Positions 1-12,063 are shown, counted from the first letter of the stretch. The stretch is DNA of 64,000 nt from Rhinopithecus roxellana (GCF_007565055.1 NC_044568.1:36731156-36795155); one strand, 5' to 3'. Made by a program: numbers and translations. The notes: generated from the sequence alone by a model not told the origin.

Positions 1-550
1 TAGAGACCTCCCCGTGGGAATGCATTCCTTTCCCAGGGCTATTCCTTGCTGAGAAAAGAATTCAGCTATATTTCTCCTATTCGCTTTCTGAAAGAAGAGA
101 AATATGACTCTGTTCTGCCCGCTCCCTCAGGCAGTCAGACCTTATGGTTATCTCCCTTGTTCCCTGAAAATCACTGTTATCCTGTTCTTTTTCAAGGTGC
201 CCAGATTTCATATTGTTTAAACACACATGCTTTACAAAAAATTTGTGCAGATAACACAATCATCACAGGGTGCTGAGGTGACATAATACTCAGCTTACAA
301 AGATGATGGGATTAAGAGATTAAAGTAAAAACAGGTATAGGAAATTATAAGAGTATTGATTGGGGAAGTGATAAATGTCCATGAAATCTTCACAATTTAT
401 GTTCAGAGATCGCAGTAAAGACAGGTGTAAGAAGTTATAAAAGTATTAATTTGGGGAGCTAATAAATGTCCATGAAATCTTCACAATTTATGTTCTTCTG
501 CTGTGGCTTCAGCCGGTTCCTCCGTTTGGGGTCCCTGACTTCCTGCAACA
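1..550 (-). repeat. MER9-type LTR (HERV-K class II), cut by the window edge
   Basis: The reverse complement starts with TGTTGCAGGAAGTCAGGGAC at 550 and follows the MER9/HML-3 LTR as I recall it, resembling the copy at 21181-22203. It runs off the left edge, so the 3' part and the flanking target duplication are not visible. It carries an internal tandem duplication with a 91-bp period (about 313-404 and 405-495) that the other copy lacks, so it belongs to a different subtype. The two short open frames here have no meaning as genes. Confidence 0.8.
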
Positions 551-584
551 AACAGTAAACATGTATACCTCAAAATACCTAGAA

Positions 585-778
585 GAAAGGATTTTGAATG
601 TTCTCATCACAAATAAATGATATATATTTGAGTTGATGAATTTGCTACTTATCCTTGTTTGATCATTATACAGTGTACACATGTATCAAAACATCACATT
701 GCACCCCCATAAATATGCACAATTATGTATCATTACAATAAAACTTAAAAATATATTAATATATACATAAGTAAATAA
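585..778 (+). mobile_element. L1M 3' end fragment
   Basis: The stretch around 675-760 resembles the 3' UTR end of old L1M elements (cacccccataaatatgcac followed by an A-rich tail). Only the tail is present. The left boundary is uncertain. Confidence 0.55.
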
Positions 779-1289
779 AGTCTAGTTGCTAACAACATAT
801 TTATGTATGGAAAGTTGGTTTCCCTTAAAATATGTTGTCAGTATAACCTTAAGCAGTTTAAACCCATTCAGAATGTGTTTTTACTGTTATTTCAAATGCT
901 TCAAAAACAATATCCACATGCAGGTATTTTATGGTGGTGCAGCTCTCTATTTTCTACCTAAGAGAATCTAAACTCTATAGTCAGAAAAAGTGTTTCATTT
1001 ATTCAGTCTCCATTCTCACTGCCAAGGTCATGGACTCAATAAATACTTATTGACTGAATGAAAAAAGCAGACACAGTGTACATGGCAGAAACGAGAACAA
1101 TTATTGCAATGATGGCTACCATACCATAAGAAACTATGTAGCCATAAAAGAAATACATGATTTAGCCCTTCAGTGGCTTTTAAAGTAATTCACAATATAT
1201 TCTTAAACTATTTTTTAAGCAAGATACAGAACAGTGTGCATATTGCAATGTTATCATTGTTATTCACATAGATTATGTAATACGGATTC
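779..1289. other. No gene seen
   Basis: AT-rich sequence with no coding signal or repeat I can name. The 61-codon open frame at 786-971 shows no domain. Confidence 0.5.
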
Positions 1290-1762
1290 CTTCTGTCTAT
1301 CTAAAAGGAAGAAGCTGAGGCCAAATTAATATAAGCAGAGAGTTTATTTGAGCAAAGTTTGAGTACTGCAACCTGAGATCATAGATTCAAGTTGTTCTGA
1401 ATGTACACTCAGATTAGCAGCAGTTAGAAGTGGATTTTTAAAGGACAAAAAAGGGGGGGTGGGAAAGAGAGTGTGCTGATACAAAATTTCTTGCCAGGAA
1501 ATCTCACTGCTTTACAGAAATAACACTGGTTAGCAATTGGTTATACATTGTTAAGCTATTGGGCGTGGGGTATAGTGTCCAGTGTGGCATTATCATGTTA
1601 ATTTATAGCTACTTGTGGCAATAGCAAGCAGTTTCAAGAGATGAATACATAGCTCCAAGTGGGCAGTAGGGTGTGATTGCAGTCTCATTTTAATGTCTCT
1701 CTATGCCTGATAATTAAAAGGACTTTCATTCTTCAGGAAAAATTTTTTCTTTGACCACTTCA
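1290..1762 (-). repeat. Old LTR, ERVL-like
   Basis: The minus strand begins TGAAGTGGTCAAAG near 1762 and contains an AATAAA polyadenylation signal in ttgctcaaataaactc near 1345. The whole stretch resembles a known primate LTR family that I cannot name with certainty. The 3' boundary is approximate. Confidence 0.5.
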
Positions 1763-1863
1763 TTAGTATTTGGAAAATGTGGGATATAAATTATATGTTC
1801 TTAGCTAACCTAGAATACAGATCACAGGATCAACTTTCCTATTGTGATAAAAATCTAATAGAG

Positions 1864-2144
1864 GGCCGGGCACGGTGGCTCAAGCCTGTAATCCCAGCAC
1901 TTTGGGAGGCCGAGACGGGCAGATCACGAGGTCAGGAGATCGAGACCATCCTGGCTAACAAGGTGAAACCCCGTCTCTACTAAAAAATACGAAAAACTAG
2001 CCGGGCGAGGTGGCAGGCGCCTGTAGTTCCAGCTACTCGGGAGGCTGAGGCAGGAGAATGGCATAAACCCGGGAGGCGGAGCTTGCAGTGAGCTGAGATC
2101 TGGCCACTGCACTCCAGCCTGGGCGACAGAGCGAGACTCCGTCT

Positions 2145-2180
<36 letters not shown>
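1864..2180 (+). mobile_element. Young AluY, Old World monkey AluYR type
   Basis: Full-length Alu with both arms and a long pure A tail (about 2146-2180). The target duplication tctaatagag is perfect (1854-1863 and 2183-2192). It has ggtggctcaagcc, ggccgagacgggc, aaaaactagccgggcgaggt, ggcataaacccggg and gagctgagatctggccac, changes I associate with cercopithecid AluYR subfamilies rather than human AluY. Long tail, clean duplication and low divergence indicate a recent insertion. The open frames overlapping it are Alu artefacts. Confidence 0.88.
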
Positions 2181-2182
<2 letters not shown>

Positions 2183-2229
2183 TCTAATAGAGCCCTAGCC
2201 AAGTCTCCGAAGTACTCCTTTTTTTCAAT

Positions 2230-2533
2230 TTTTTGTTGTTGTTGTTGTTTGAGACAGAGTCTTGCTCTGTTGCCCAGGCTGGAGTGCAGTGGCATGATCT
2301 CAGCTCACTGCAACATCTGCCTCCTGGGTTCAAGTGATTCTCCTGCCTCAGCCTCCCTAGTTATCTCGGACCACAGGTGTGCACCACCACACCTGGCTAA
2401 CTTTTGTATTTTTAGTAGAGATAGGGTTTCACCCTGTTGGCCAGGCTGGTCTCAAACTACTGACCTCAGATGATCTACCTGCCTCGGCCTCCCAAAGTGT
2501 TGGGATTACAGGCATGAGCCACTGCACCCAGCC
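2230..2533 (-). mobile_element. AluS, full length
   Basis: Minus-strand Alu with the T-rich tail at 2230-2250 interrupted by g residues (gttgttgttgtt). An imperfect target duplication flanks it (gtctccgaagtactc from 2203, gtctccaaatgactc from 2535). It lies about 40 bp from the young AluYR in the opposite orientation. Confidence 0.88.
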
Positions 2534-4555
2534 TGTCTCCAAATGACTCTTGTGATTTCTAAGAATACCTGTGAAATTCTTGTGCTCTTATCTGTGCAGT
2601 GGAAAACAACCCATTGTTGCTAACATTTATCTCCATGTGCAGGCAATGATACAAGCATCCTGAATGCTAGCATGTGTTCTTATGAGTCAAAGAGTGTTTG
2701 TCTTTTTTACTTTCCATTTCCATGGGACTCAAGGCCACTGTTATGATCACAATAGGTTTTAAACTTTGAAACCTTATGAACATCCAGGAAAGGAGAGATA
2801 GGCCCTACACTTACGAGCAGCATTTATGGGTTGAAATCACAGAAAAAAGCAGAGAAAAATCTGGAAAGAAGCAGAAACCATCTACCACTAGTGTGGAGTA
2901 GAATGACTGGCCCAGGCATCCCAGGTCCCAAAACAAAGACAGAGCCTCTTCCATCAATTTAGAGTTATTCAGGAAAAGAGAATAACTCAGTATGTTACTC
3001 CCCATCAAAGTAGTCCCATGTCTTGGCAGGTGCCCCCTTTATATGTAAGTATGCCTTTTATCAGAGACCAATCTTTTCGTCATGAATGCATGTACCATCA
3101 TGACTTCCCCTCCCCCCCACCAAAAAAAAAAAAAAAAAAAAAACACACACAGGAGCATATAGACTCATACAACCACCACTAAGGGGATACGTTTTCAGCA
3201 GAAAGCATGCTTTCCCTGTCTCCTACTTCTGCACTCAGACTAACACAGCCCCTTCATGGCTCTCTTTTACATTGCTAACACCAGCTCACTAATCTCATCT
3301 TTATCTCCCAGAACCAGTTACATAACCTGCAAGACCCAGTGCAAAACAAGATGGCAGGACCTCTTGTTTAGAAATTAAGAATTTCAAGAGCAGCACATGA
3401 AAGCAAGTATGAGACCAGAACCCTGGGTGACTGCACAAGTCACATGCCCACAAAGTCATACATGTTCTCTGCACTTATAGTGACCATTTCAGGAGCCTTT
3501 GGCCTTTACCTGCTATCTTGTTTCAGACTGTACTGGTCTTCCTTGACCTATGTTCTTACTTGGGAGAGGGATGAAGGTTTGCTATCTACAATCCCTCTCA
3601 GCTTCCACTCCAAAAAAGTAAAGAAAAAAAAATTAGAAAACAAAAACCTACACTTCTTACGCAAATTGTTCTCTCTTCTCAGATTTCAACAAAAGAGGAG
3701 TGCTGAACTTTAATAAGCCAAATGAAGATTTTCTTTACATATTTTCTCTAAGGGGGCATCTGCCTGGCATAAATCAGCATGAGTAAGTGGAACCCTCAAG
3801 ACTTGCTCCAGGATGAATTTTTAAGCCTACCTCTTCAGGGTAAGGCTGGGGATCTTTTTTGTTAGAAGGTCAAAGAAATAGTGTCTATAAATCTATCTTT
3901 TTAACTCTTATAGAAGACCCTGCTATCATTTAGATTAAGTTTTATCTCTGTATGTATTTCTTTGCATGGGAAATGTCTGAAAGGAAATGAATAACTACAA
4001 CTATTTCTTGGTGGGTGAGATTTGGGAACTATTATTATTATTATCACTATCATTAGTTTGTCAACATTTTAATTTTTCTAAAGTATTCATGCTTCTCATA
4101 GGTAAATAGAAAAACTAACTTCTAACATTATAAATAAGAAAGATAAATGTTATAACTTCAAAAAGAAATTTTAGGAATGAGCATAAGAAATTTCTATGTA
4201 ATCTTAGAATATGTTAAAGACCCGATTTTATAATGATGACAATTTTGCTCAAAATTGAAATGGAAATTATTCAGTTGTAAGAAATATGGTTTCTTGGTTT
4301 ATAACTGCCCATGTGACTTAATACATGTGAAATAGTAGTTATTAGCTGGGTGGAAATTGTTCTAGGTTTCTTAAGCAATGGGGACTGTTATTTTGTGGTT
4401 TATGGGTGGTCTAACTTCTGTTTTTCATCACCCCAAAGTTATATCAAGTTGTCTTTCCAAAACTGTATCTTTCCAAGACTTCTCTAGGCTAACCATTACT
4501 ATTGGTCAAAAGTTATATAATAACAAACCTAGAAAAAGATGATAAGCAGACACAT
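2534..4555. other. No gene seen; possible hAT relic and an A run
   Basis: About 3310-3470 weakly resembles an old non-autonomous DNA transposon. 3122-3142 is a pure A run with no element body attached. The open frames at 2811-3008 (minus) and 3444-3713 (plus) show no recognisable domain or codon bias. Confidence 0.4.
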
Positions 4556-4757
4556 CAACATAGTGAGACCTTGTCTTTACAAAAAGTAAAGAAAATTCGT
4601 CAGGCAGGGTGGCTCACGCCTACAGTCCTAACTACTCAAGAGGCTGAGGCAGGAGGATGGCTTGAGCTCAGGAGTTTTAGGCTGTGGTGAGCTATGATTG
4701 CACCACTGCACTCCAGCTTGGGCAACAGAGTGAGAACCTGTCTCAAAAATAAAAATA
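4556..4757 (+). mobile_element. AluJ fragment
   Basis: Begins within the left arm (tagtgagaccttgtctttac) and continues through a right arm ending in gcaacagagtgagaacctgt and an A-rich tail. The first half of the left arm is missing. Confidence 0.75.
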
Positions 4758-5265
4758 AACGATTAATGGTTGTCAATATCACAAAAAATAGAAACAAGCA
4801 AACATTTTGTTCCTTCTAATGGAAGTACACAGCAGTATTATATTTATAATGTAGTTTTGTCTGTTTACCTACCTACCTACCTATCTATATCCGTCATCAT
4901 TCTTCTGGCTTTAATTCCCACGTTTGTTAACAACACAGAAAGAAACTTTGCAAAAATTTCAAAGCTAAAACCAAATTTGCCTGTGTGGTGGTAGGGGTCG
5001 GGGGAGCTTAGATAAAATGATACTTAACAGACTTAAGAAACCACAGGCTAAAAAAGTAAATCATGCCCTTTATTTGGTCCTTAATTCAAACAATAGAGAA
5101 AGAGAAAACACACACATACCTCTTTGCAAGATAAGCAGAAAAACATTTGACGCTGACTAGTTGTTTGATGACATTAAGAAAACACTTTTTGCTTTACGTA
5201 TGATGATGGTACTATAGTTATGCTTTTAAAAAGACTCATTGTGGTGGGATCCTTTGGCTGTCCCT
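4758..5265. other. No gene seen
   Basis: AT-rich sequence with a short (cctа)-type run near 4869-4884. The 74-codon open frame at 4770-4994 has no recognisable content. Confidence 0.4.
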
Positions 5266-6838
5266 TTTCCAGTTGGAAACCTCTGTGTCCAGTGGTGTTT
5301 TTGCCCAAGATTTTCCTCTGTCCTGCTTGGCTCATTCCGCCCACTCAGCTTGTTTCACCCACTCAGCCTAGCAGACTGCACTTGGCTCGCACTACTGGCC
5401 TAGATCCCACGCCTGCTGAGGGCAAGCCAGGGGTGCAACACAGTGAGCACGGGGTCCAGTCACTGCACATAGCCAGGTATGCCAGCTGCTGCCACAGGGC
5501 AGACAGCTTGAGGAGCCAGCACAGGTGCCAGCTCCATGAAAGTCTGTGGCTGGATCAGATGTTTCACAAGCAGCTTCTGCTGCAGGCACCCATGTCTGGA
5601 TGGGGGGAACGCAATGGCACCTGGAAGCTTGGAGAAGCCCAGAAGTGCAGAGACCCAAAGAAGGTGTCAAGGCCCTGTCTCGGGGAGCCCCTAGGACTGT
5701 GCTTCCCAAAGGGCTGCCGCTTTTCTCTCCTTCTCATCTCTCACAATATGGTAAGTGGTGTGGGCAGCAGGGAAAGACAACAGCATTTCAGCCTGTGTGT
5801 TGCTGCTCTTTCAGTCCTGCTATTCGGTGTGTCCCAGGTTCTTGTTCTTGTCCCACATCGAGGAAGAATGAGGCATATGAACCACTGGAGGATGAACAAG
5901 CTGGAGAGCTTTATTGAGTGACAGAACAGTTCTCAGGAGACCTAAAGTGGGTAGCTCTTTCCACAGGCAGGTCGTCCTAATGAGTGTCCAGCTCTCAGCA
6001 GAGAAGAGACTCACAGTGGATAGCTCCCTTCTGCAGGCCGGTAGTCCTGACATCTGTGTTTGTCTGACTTGATCCAGGGTTTTTATGGGCTCAGAATGGG
6101 GGAAGTGCATGCTGATTGGTCCATGGGCAGCCATGGGTGGGCCTGGAAAAAGCACCATAGGTTCTCACTCAGGGTGGTGGATTCCATTAGGAACTGACAG
6201 TCCAGTCCCCAGGCTTCATGCCCTCTTTGGCTTGAAGATGGGGCTTCACCTGTGAGACCCAACCCTTTCCACCCAGGAGCCTGCCTGCCTCCTGCTGCCA
6301 TCAACATGCTGTCCATGGCTGTTGGACAGCATGGACATGTTCCCAGCCTGTTCATGAGGAGGGGTGTCTGCAGGCCTGTGCTGAGCCACCCTCAGACCCT
6401 CCTTGGTCTCCCTCCAGTGCTTGTTGGCACCCAATATCCAGAGGGGCAGAGGCAGCAGGGTGCTGGCATGTCAGTGCTATCCAGAGCACACACACACACA
6501 CCCGGCCAGGTTGCAACAGCACCCAGATTCACTACAACTCTGTTCAACCAGAGCAGGTGCTGGGAGCAGAGAGAGGCCAGAGAACAGGAGCAGGCACTTC
6601 CGAGCTTACAGGGGTGGAAGGGTTTCCCGGACCTCTGAAAGTGCAGGGACACCCAGGCCTGGAGTGGTGGCTGGGTGACTGCAGCTGCGCCTGGGAGCAT
6701 GGGGCTCCTGCCCACCTACTTGGTAGGGGGTGGGACTCCTGCCTGTTCCCAGCCCCTGCTGACTCCACAGAGCACTCAGCCCTGGCCTCACCTCCCCTAC
6801 TTCAGCTGGCATCTTTGCAGCAGCTGCTCAAGACTGGT
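5266..6838 (-). repeat. Solo ERV1 LTR, GC-rich, same broad family as the provirus LTRs
   Basis: This block is clearly richer in G+C than its surroundings. On the minus strand it reads U3 (about 6838-6060), R (about 6060-5890) and U5 (down to about 5270). It shares with the provirus copy at 37805-38290 the stretch around the CCAAT and TATA-like boxes, and with 45240-45795 the U5 block near cacccactcag. AATAAA is at 5915-5910. No gag or pol lies beside it, so it is probably a recombined solo LTR. The boundaries are approximate and the subfamily is not identified. It explains the 233-codon open frame at 5220-5921 and about ten other frames. Confidence 0.6.
6080..6120 (-). promoter_or_regulatory. 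LTR core promoter signals: CCAAT and TATA-like box
   Basis: On the minus strand ccaat (6119-6115) is followed by CATAAAAA (about 6088-6080) and, 165 bp further on, by AATAAA (5915-5910). The same order and sequence context recur in the provirus LTR (TATA-like box 37912-37904, AATAAA 37828-37823). Activity is not shown by sequence alone. Confidence 0.5.
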
Positions 6839-6859
6839 ATCGCCACCATCATCATTGTT

Positions 6860-7186
6860 GGCCAGGTACGGTGGCTGATGCCTGTGATCCCAGCACCTTG
6901 GGAGGCGAAGGCAAGTAGATTGCTTGAGGTCAGGAGTTTGAGACCAGCCTGGGCCACATGGTGAGACCACACTTCTACAAAAAATACAAAAATTAGCCTG
7001 GCGTGGTGGTGTGCGCCTGTAGTCCCAGCTACTCAGGAGATTGAGATGGGAGGATCACCTCAGCTCAGAAGGCCAAGGCTGCAGAGAGCTGTGACTGTAC
7101 CACTCTACCCCAACCTGGGCTACAGAGGGAGACTCCATCTCAAAAAGAGAAAAAAAGAAGAAGAAGAAGAAAAAAGACTCGTTTTT
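6860..7186 (+). mobile_element. AluJ, full length
   Basis: Both arms are recognisable (ggccaggtacggtgg at the start, middle A-rich linker, then the right arm). Divergence is high. The tail has become a (gaa)-rich run at 7160-7186. Confidence 0.85.
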
Positions 7187-7243
7187 CAGAAATACTAAAA
7201 TATTTAAGACAGAAAGTGTATGATATCTGGAATTGACTTCAAA

Positions 7244-7395
7244 GATAGCATTAGGAAATATACCTAATGTAAATGACGAGTTGATGGGTGCAGCACACCA
7301 ACATGGCACATGTATACATATGTAACAAACCTGCACGTTGTGCACATGTACCCTAGAATTTAAAGTATAATAAAAAGAATAATAATAATAATTCG
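7244..7395 (+). mobile_element. L1PA 3' end, 5' truncated
   Basis: Matches the primate L1 3' UTR (atagcattaggaaatatacc, then caccaacatggcacatgtat) and ends in an A/T-rich tail with (aat) units. It is the closest to modern L1 of the short L1 tails here. Confidence 0.85.
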
Positions 7396-7671
7396 GTGGT
7401 GAGAGGAGTTGGTAGTGTAAATAAACATAATTGACATAGAGTTGAGAAGCTCTTGAAGTTGGATAGTAGTGAATAGGAGTTCATTATACCATTCTTTTCA
7501 TTCTTGAATGCGGTTGAGATTCGTCAAAATAATTTACAACATATGTAAATCAATACACACATACATATATATGTGTGTAAACATGTATACACTTGTGTCT
7601 GTGTGTATATCTATATCTGCATATACATCTACCTATCTATATCATCTTTCATCACTTTTGGCGTCATAAAC
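7396..7671. other. AT/CA-rich microsatellite region, no gene
   Basis: 7553-7645 alternates short ac, at and tc(t)at runs. No coding signal. Confidence 0.5.
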
Positions 7672-7850
7672 AATGACTTATTGAGCATTTTCTCTGTGCT
7701 GCATCCTAAAGGAAGGGTTTTACTATGATTATTTTATTTAATCCAGCCAGCACTCCTACAAGGTTAATGTTAGCTTATATCTGTTTGGTAGATAAGATTT
7801 ACACAGATAAAGTAACTTCCAGTTGCACAGCTAGTACAAGAAAGACTCAC
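7672..7850 (+). mobile_element. MIR/L2-type relic
   Basis: Contains a degraded form of the mammalian-wide pattern: a ttattgagc block, a tttaatcc block and a cagctagta end. Old and partial. Confidence 0.45.
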
Positions 7851-7934
7851 CGCCACCAGATAATTTATTAGTAATAATCTTGACTTTTCAGAAGGTCTTA
7901 TAAAGCCTAAGTAAAGAGCTCCTGCCTTTTTGCT

Positions 7935-8085
7935 TGGGACTGAATATTAGCTTTGTCACTTATATTATTGGCCTTGGGCAACTCTGCAAACTCTGTGACT
8001 GCTTCATTTATCATGGGCATAAAACTGCCTGCCTCATATGTTCCATGACAATGTTTAAAATAAAATGAAGTAGTGCATGTAGATT
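7935..8085 (+). mobile_element. MIR relic
   Basis: Core MIR order can be followed: tttgtcact, ccttgggcaa, an ataaaactgcctgcctcata block, then ataaaatgaa. Strongly diverged. Confidence 0.5.
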
Positions 8086-9104
8086 GTTTTCTACCTATTA
8101 AACTCCAGAAAGGGTGGGCATATTGCTTTCCTGTTTTTTTTTCTTTTTACTTAAGGTGTGTGCATGTGTGTGTGTGTGTTTCTTTTTGTTCTTGTTAAAA
8201 TATCAAGGCCTTTCTGGGACTGCTTTTCCTATGTTCTTCTAAAGGCAGGAAGTTGAAACTACCGTCTAGACAATGAGGTGAAATCTTGTTGACAGACAGA
8301 ATTTCTGCTGACCTGTTGTTGCCCTTACACCCAAGAGAGAGAGAGCACTTGAGAACAGCAATCAGTGGCCCATTTCCTCACTCTTCAGTGGACTGGAGAT
8401 ACTAATTGCCTGATAGTCCCTCCCACTCTGCCTGGATTCCCTCTCCAAAGGCTCTTTTCATTATACTGTTGTTTATGGCCAAATCCATGAGTCACATTTA
8501 GAAATCAAACATGAGGAACTCGACCCCCTCTGATATTCTGAAGCTTTGTTGAGCTGTTAAACAATGAGTGAAAAAAATTATTATTGTTAAAAATAAAAAA
8601 TTCAGTGGCATGAAATTTCAAGACAGCATTTTCCTTTGAAGCCATGAATAATGTAGTTATGGTAATATAGCCGCTATTCATAATTACGAACACTTCATTC
8701 CTCCACATGTTCTCATGTCACACAGAGCAGGCTGGTGAGAGCTGGTCTGCTTCTGATTGTTTTTGCTGTGTTTTGCATGATAAATTATATTCTACTCAAT
8801 CCTGACGACCCCAACTCTATCGCAGCCATTGGCACCATAAAAGTCAATAGCAGCATGTCTCCAAACCTCCCCTGCAGGACTAAATGTTTACCTTAAGTTA
8901 GAGCTTGGAATTTAATCCCAATCAAGAGTTAGCTTTAGTTCACAAAGCATCACTCTATTTACCGTGTTAGCAACAAAATGAGGTTAACCATGAAATTACG
9001 CCTTAGAATTCTTCCTTAGCATGAGCCCTTCCAAGGCCCTGAGAGAGATCCTAGCTATTTAGTAGTCATCTTTTGTGATGATTTCTTTTTAACATTATAG
9101 TAAA
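8086..9104. other. No gene seen; short TG run
   Basis: 8157-8181 is a tg microsatellite. The 67-codon minus-strand frame at 8505-8708 shows no known domain. Otherwise unique-looking sequence. Confidence 0.5.
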
Positions 9105-9272
9105 AATCATTGATCTTGACGTTAGCCACATTTTGCTACAAATCCCAGATCTGCCACTTAGTAAAACTTGATATAGTATTATTTATACTTTATATTTTTG
9201 TGAGAATTAAATGTCATAACTCTTTAATATCTTAGTACATGCCTAGCACTAAATATTCAATAAGTAATAGTG
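9105..9272 (+). mobile_element. MIR relic
   Basis: Shows cagatctgccacttagt, gtgagaattaaatg and catgcctagcac in MIR order. Middle part is diverged. Confidence 0.55.
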
Positions 9273-10495
9273 TTTATAAAAGACCTAGTAAGATTTATGA
9301 TTAAAAGTAATAGCTATTTCACAACAACTCTCGGTTCAGTTTTAACCTTTTCAAATCTTGAAGTGAAAAGTCTACACTTAAGTATCTTTACACTTACAAT
9401 TTATTGTAAAGTTAGTGTGTCCATTCGATATAATTATATTTTTTGTCCTTGAAAATTGTCTAAATTGATACGATATCTTTAAAAATAATTCTGTATTTGA
9501 ATCTCCAGTCTCTCATGAGAGTACAGTCTCTACTCATGAGAGTTACAGATTTCTTTAATTTAATTTCAAGTAGTTAACTGACATGCATAAAGTCATGCAA
9601 TCAGTAGGTCACTGAGTTTGGACAGGTTATTCAAATAAATCAGTTGGTCTGACACTGGTGCCAAGAATTTTTGCATTTTTTGGTCAAATACAAATTTGAA
9701 ACATAAATAGGTAAAAGGGAAACTTAATGGTTGGCGTTTTTCAGAAAGAAAGAAAAAACAACTTTAAAAAAGGAAGATAAAGAAAGGCAGGAGGGAAGGA
9801 AAAAGAAAAGATAAGAATAAATAGCATTATAAATGCCACTATGTAACCCGTGATAACAAACTAATGTCAAACTGTAGAAAGTACATTATGTTTAAAAATA
9901 TAATTTACAAATACATTTTGTTTTGTAACAACTCAATATGTTACTCATTTGTGTCTCTCTCTCTTTTATTTTTTTTGGCCTGTTATTGTCACAGTGCAAG
10001 TATTCAAATAAATACAAACATCATTGCATCATCACAAACCCTGCTCCAATTCTATTTGATCATTTTAGCAAAATAGTAGAATAATTTTGAATTTGACTTC
10101 AAATTCTATAATTATCTGCCTAGGCCTAGGAAACATTAGGCTAAAATTTTCTGATTTTCAACCTTTCTTTTTTCCCTCTTTCTCTCCCTCCTATCTTTCC
10201 AACTTACTTCCCTCTTCCTGCTCCACACATAGTCTTTTGTGCTCAAGTATATAAATTGTTAAAAACGGAAGTACTGAATCTTTCTAAGGTTCAAGATGAT
10301 TGACAAAGTAGGATTCTATTCAACCACATTCAGAAACATTACTATAACTCATGGTTATTGATTGCCTACTGAGTAAAAGACATTCTGTTTGGTTTTCTAG
10401 GTGAATTAATATTTAAAAAGTTTGAGATACAATGTAGTAAGCCAAGGCTAGAGAATATGTAAACATTACCGGTCCCAATGGAAAATTATACCGTT
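9273..10495. other. No gene seen
   Basis: AT-rich sequence with purine-rich runs (9745-9825) and a pyrimidine-rich run (10160-10225). The frames at 9270-9452 and 9864-10076 have no recognisable content. Confidence 0.5.
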
Positions 10496-10690
10496 ACCGA
10501 GATTCAGCCAAATCTTAGCTTTCTACATGCTCACCAGCTGTGTCACGTGGAGCAAGTTTCTTACCCTCTTGGAGTTCAGTTTGCTTAAATTTAAAATGGA
10601 TGCTAATGATGCTTATCAGCTTTGCTTTGCTGTGAAAATTAAATGAGAAAAAAAAAGGGCTTAGCACTAAATAAGTGTTAATTTTCTAAC
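10496..10690 (+). mobile_element. MIR relic
   Basis: Contains accagctgtgtcacgtg, ggagcaagtttcttaccctc, aaaatggatgctaatgatgc and a final gcttagcac block, in the order of the MIR consensus. Confidence 0.7.
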
Positions 10691-10969
10691 CCCTGCTAAC
10701 CATCCACCCTCAGCCTTTTCTTTCTCAGATTTCTTTCCTGAGTCTTAAATTTAAACTTTTTCTCACTTTTTCTAAACTCACTATCAGATTCCTCCCTATA
10801 CTCTATAGGTGAGTAAGGAGGACTTTAAGTGTTACCTCAGGAGGTAAGACTACATTTCAAACACTCTTAACCTTATTTATGAATAAATAATAGTGTATTT
10901 TCTCCTAAATGTTTATTGCTGTATTTCTCAAAAAATGTCTCCACACAAACCATAAGAGTATTATGTGGG

Positions 10970-11785
10970 AACTTGCTTCTTTTGGGGCTCAGAAACTGAT
11001 ACCCTAAAGCTTGGCATTTTGCTGTGCAGAGTACCTGGAATTAAAGGAGATTAAAAGGCCTCAGAAGTAGCTTCAGAGGCAAAGCTACTTTGACCTTCTC
11101 CTACTTCAGTCTTCATCCACTCTTTCTCCCCTGAAGTGGGTCACAGATACTAGTAATAAAGAAATTCTCTGACCTACCTTGTCTGCAAGCCATAGAAACT
11201 AGAATTCTTCTTTCTCAAGGTAAATCTTAGAAATTAGAACTCCTCTTCTCCAGCATCAACCATAAAACCTAGAAAGGTCACTCTCTCCCTTTTCCCTTGA
11301 AGACCTTTGTCAGGTACAAAAGAAGTTCCTCTTCAAAGGTTTAGCTTGTTCAGTGTCCTTGTTCTTTGTTCCCTACTTCCAAGGCCAGACTAACTTCCTT
11401 ATTCTTTGTGCCTCCCTGGTTTAGTTTCAGTAAACAACTTTCCTGCCAGTCCTTATCTATAGAGTCCATATCTGCTACCCATTCTGTAAATTACCCCTCT
11501 CATCTCTTCCCACCAAAACTGCCCTTCCTGCCAGTGTGACCACATTCCTGCACCATTCAAGTTAGCCAGTCGGGTTCAGCTTAGATTGTACGGTCCAACT
11601 CCAGCCAGTGGAGGCAGGACACAGTAACAGGGACAAGTTGTGTTAGGGATTAAAAACCCCTTTCCTCCTTTGTTCAGTGTGCTCTCATGGTGACCAGACC
11701 TGTGAGAGGCACCCTTCTGCAGAAGTAAATTTGCCCTGCTGAGAAATCCTTTGTTTAAGTGCTTGTTTTCTTTGTAACACCAAGC
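10970..11785 (+). repeat. ERV1-like LTR, subfamily not certain
   Basis: The stretch from tttggggctcagaaactgat through gagaggcacccttctgcaga to a ttctttgtaaca end resembles a primate ERV1 LTR family, MER61-like from recall. No internal gag or pol lies beside it. The 83-codon minus-strand frame at 11576-11827 overlaps it and is not a gene. Confidence 0.45.
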
Positions 11786-12061
11786 ATTTGCTTCTAACAC
11801 CTTCATTCTAGAGGTGTCCTGCCCCATACATTAGAGGAGGGCAGGTTACACAGAGAAGCCGAGAAGAATCTGAACAGAGAGGCCTTGTTGGATTTCCCCC
11901 TCAGCCTATTACCATTATATCATACCCTGCTGGCCCAATCACATTTCTTCGTGGGTGTCCACCATTCATTGAATCTAAGCATAAACATGGATAGTTTCCT
12001 GGGGCCTTTGAGTTTTCATTTCAGAAGGCTCCTGAGTCATTTAAAACTCTATGGTTTTTGT

Positions 12062-12063
12062 TG

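Noticed and set aside
1924..2473. Frames of 97-123 codons at 1.9-2.5 kb
   Set aside because: They read through the two Alus and their tails (runs of F or Q and typical Alu-encoded residues).
5220..5921. 233-codon plus-strand open frame, the longest in the window
   Set aside because: It lies antisense in the U5/R part of the solo ERV1 LTR, whose GC-rich sequence has few stops. It has no domain, and its counterpart in the provirus LTR is not open.
5392..6964. Cluster of overlapping frames on both strands at 5.4-7.0 kb, suggesting an exon
   Set aside because: All fall in the GC-rich LTR and the neighbouring Alu. Frames overlap in all directions with no consistent codon pattern or splice-site pairing.
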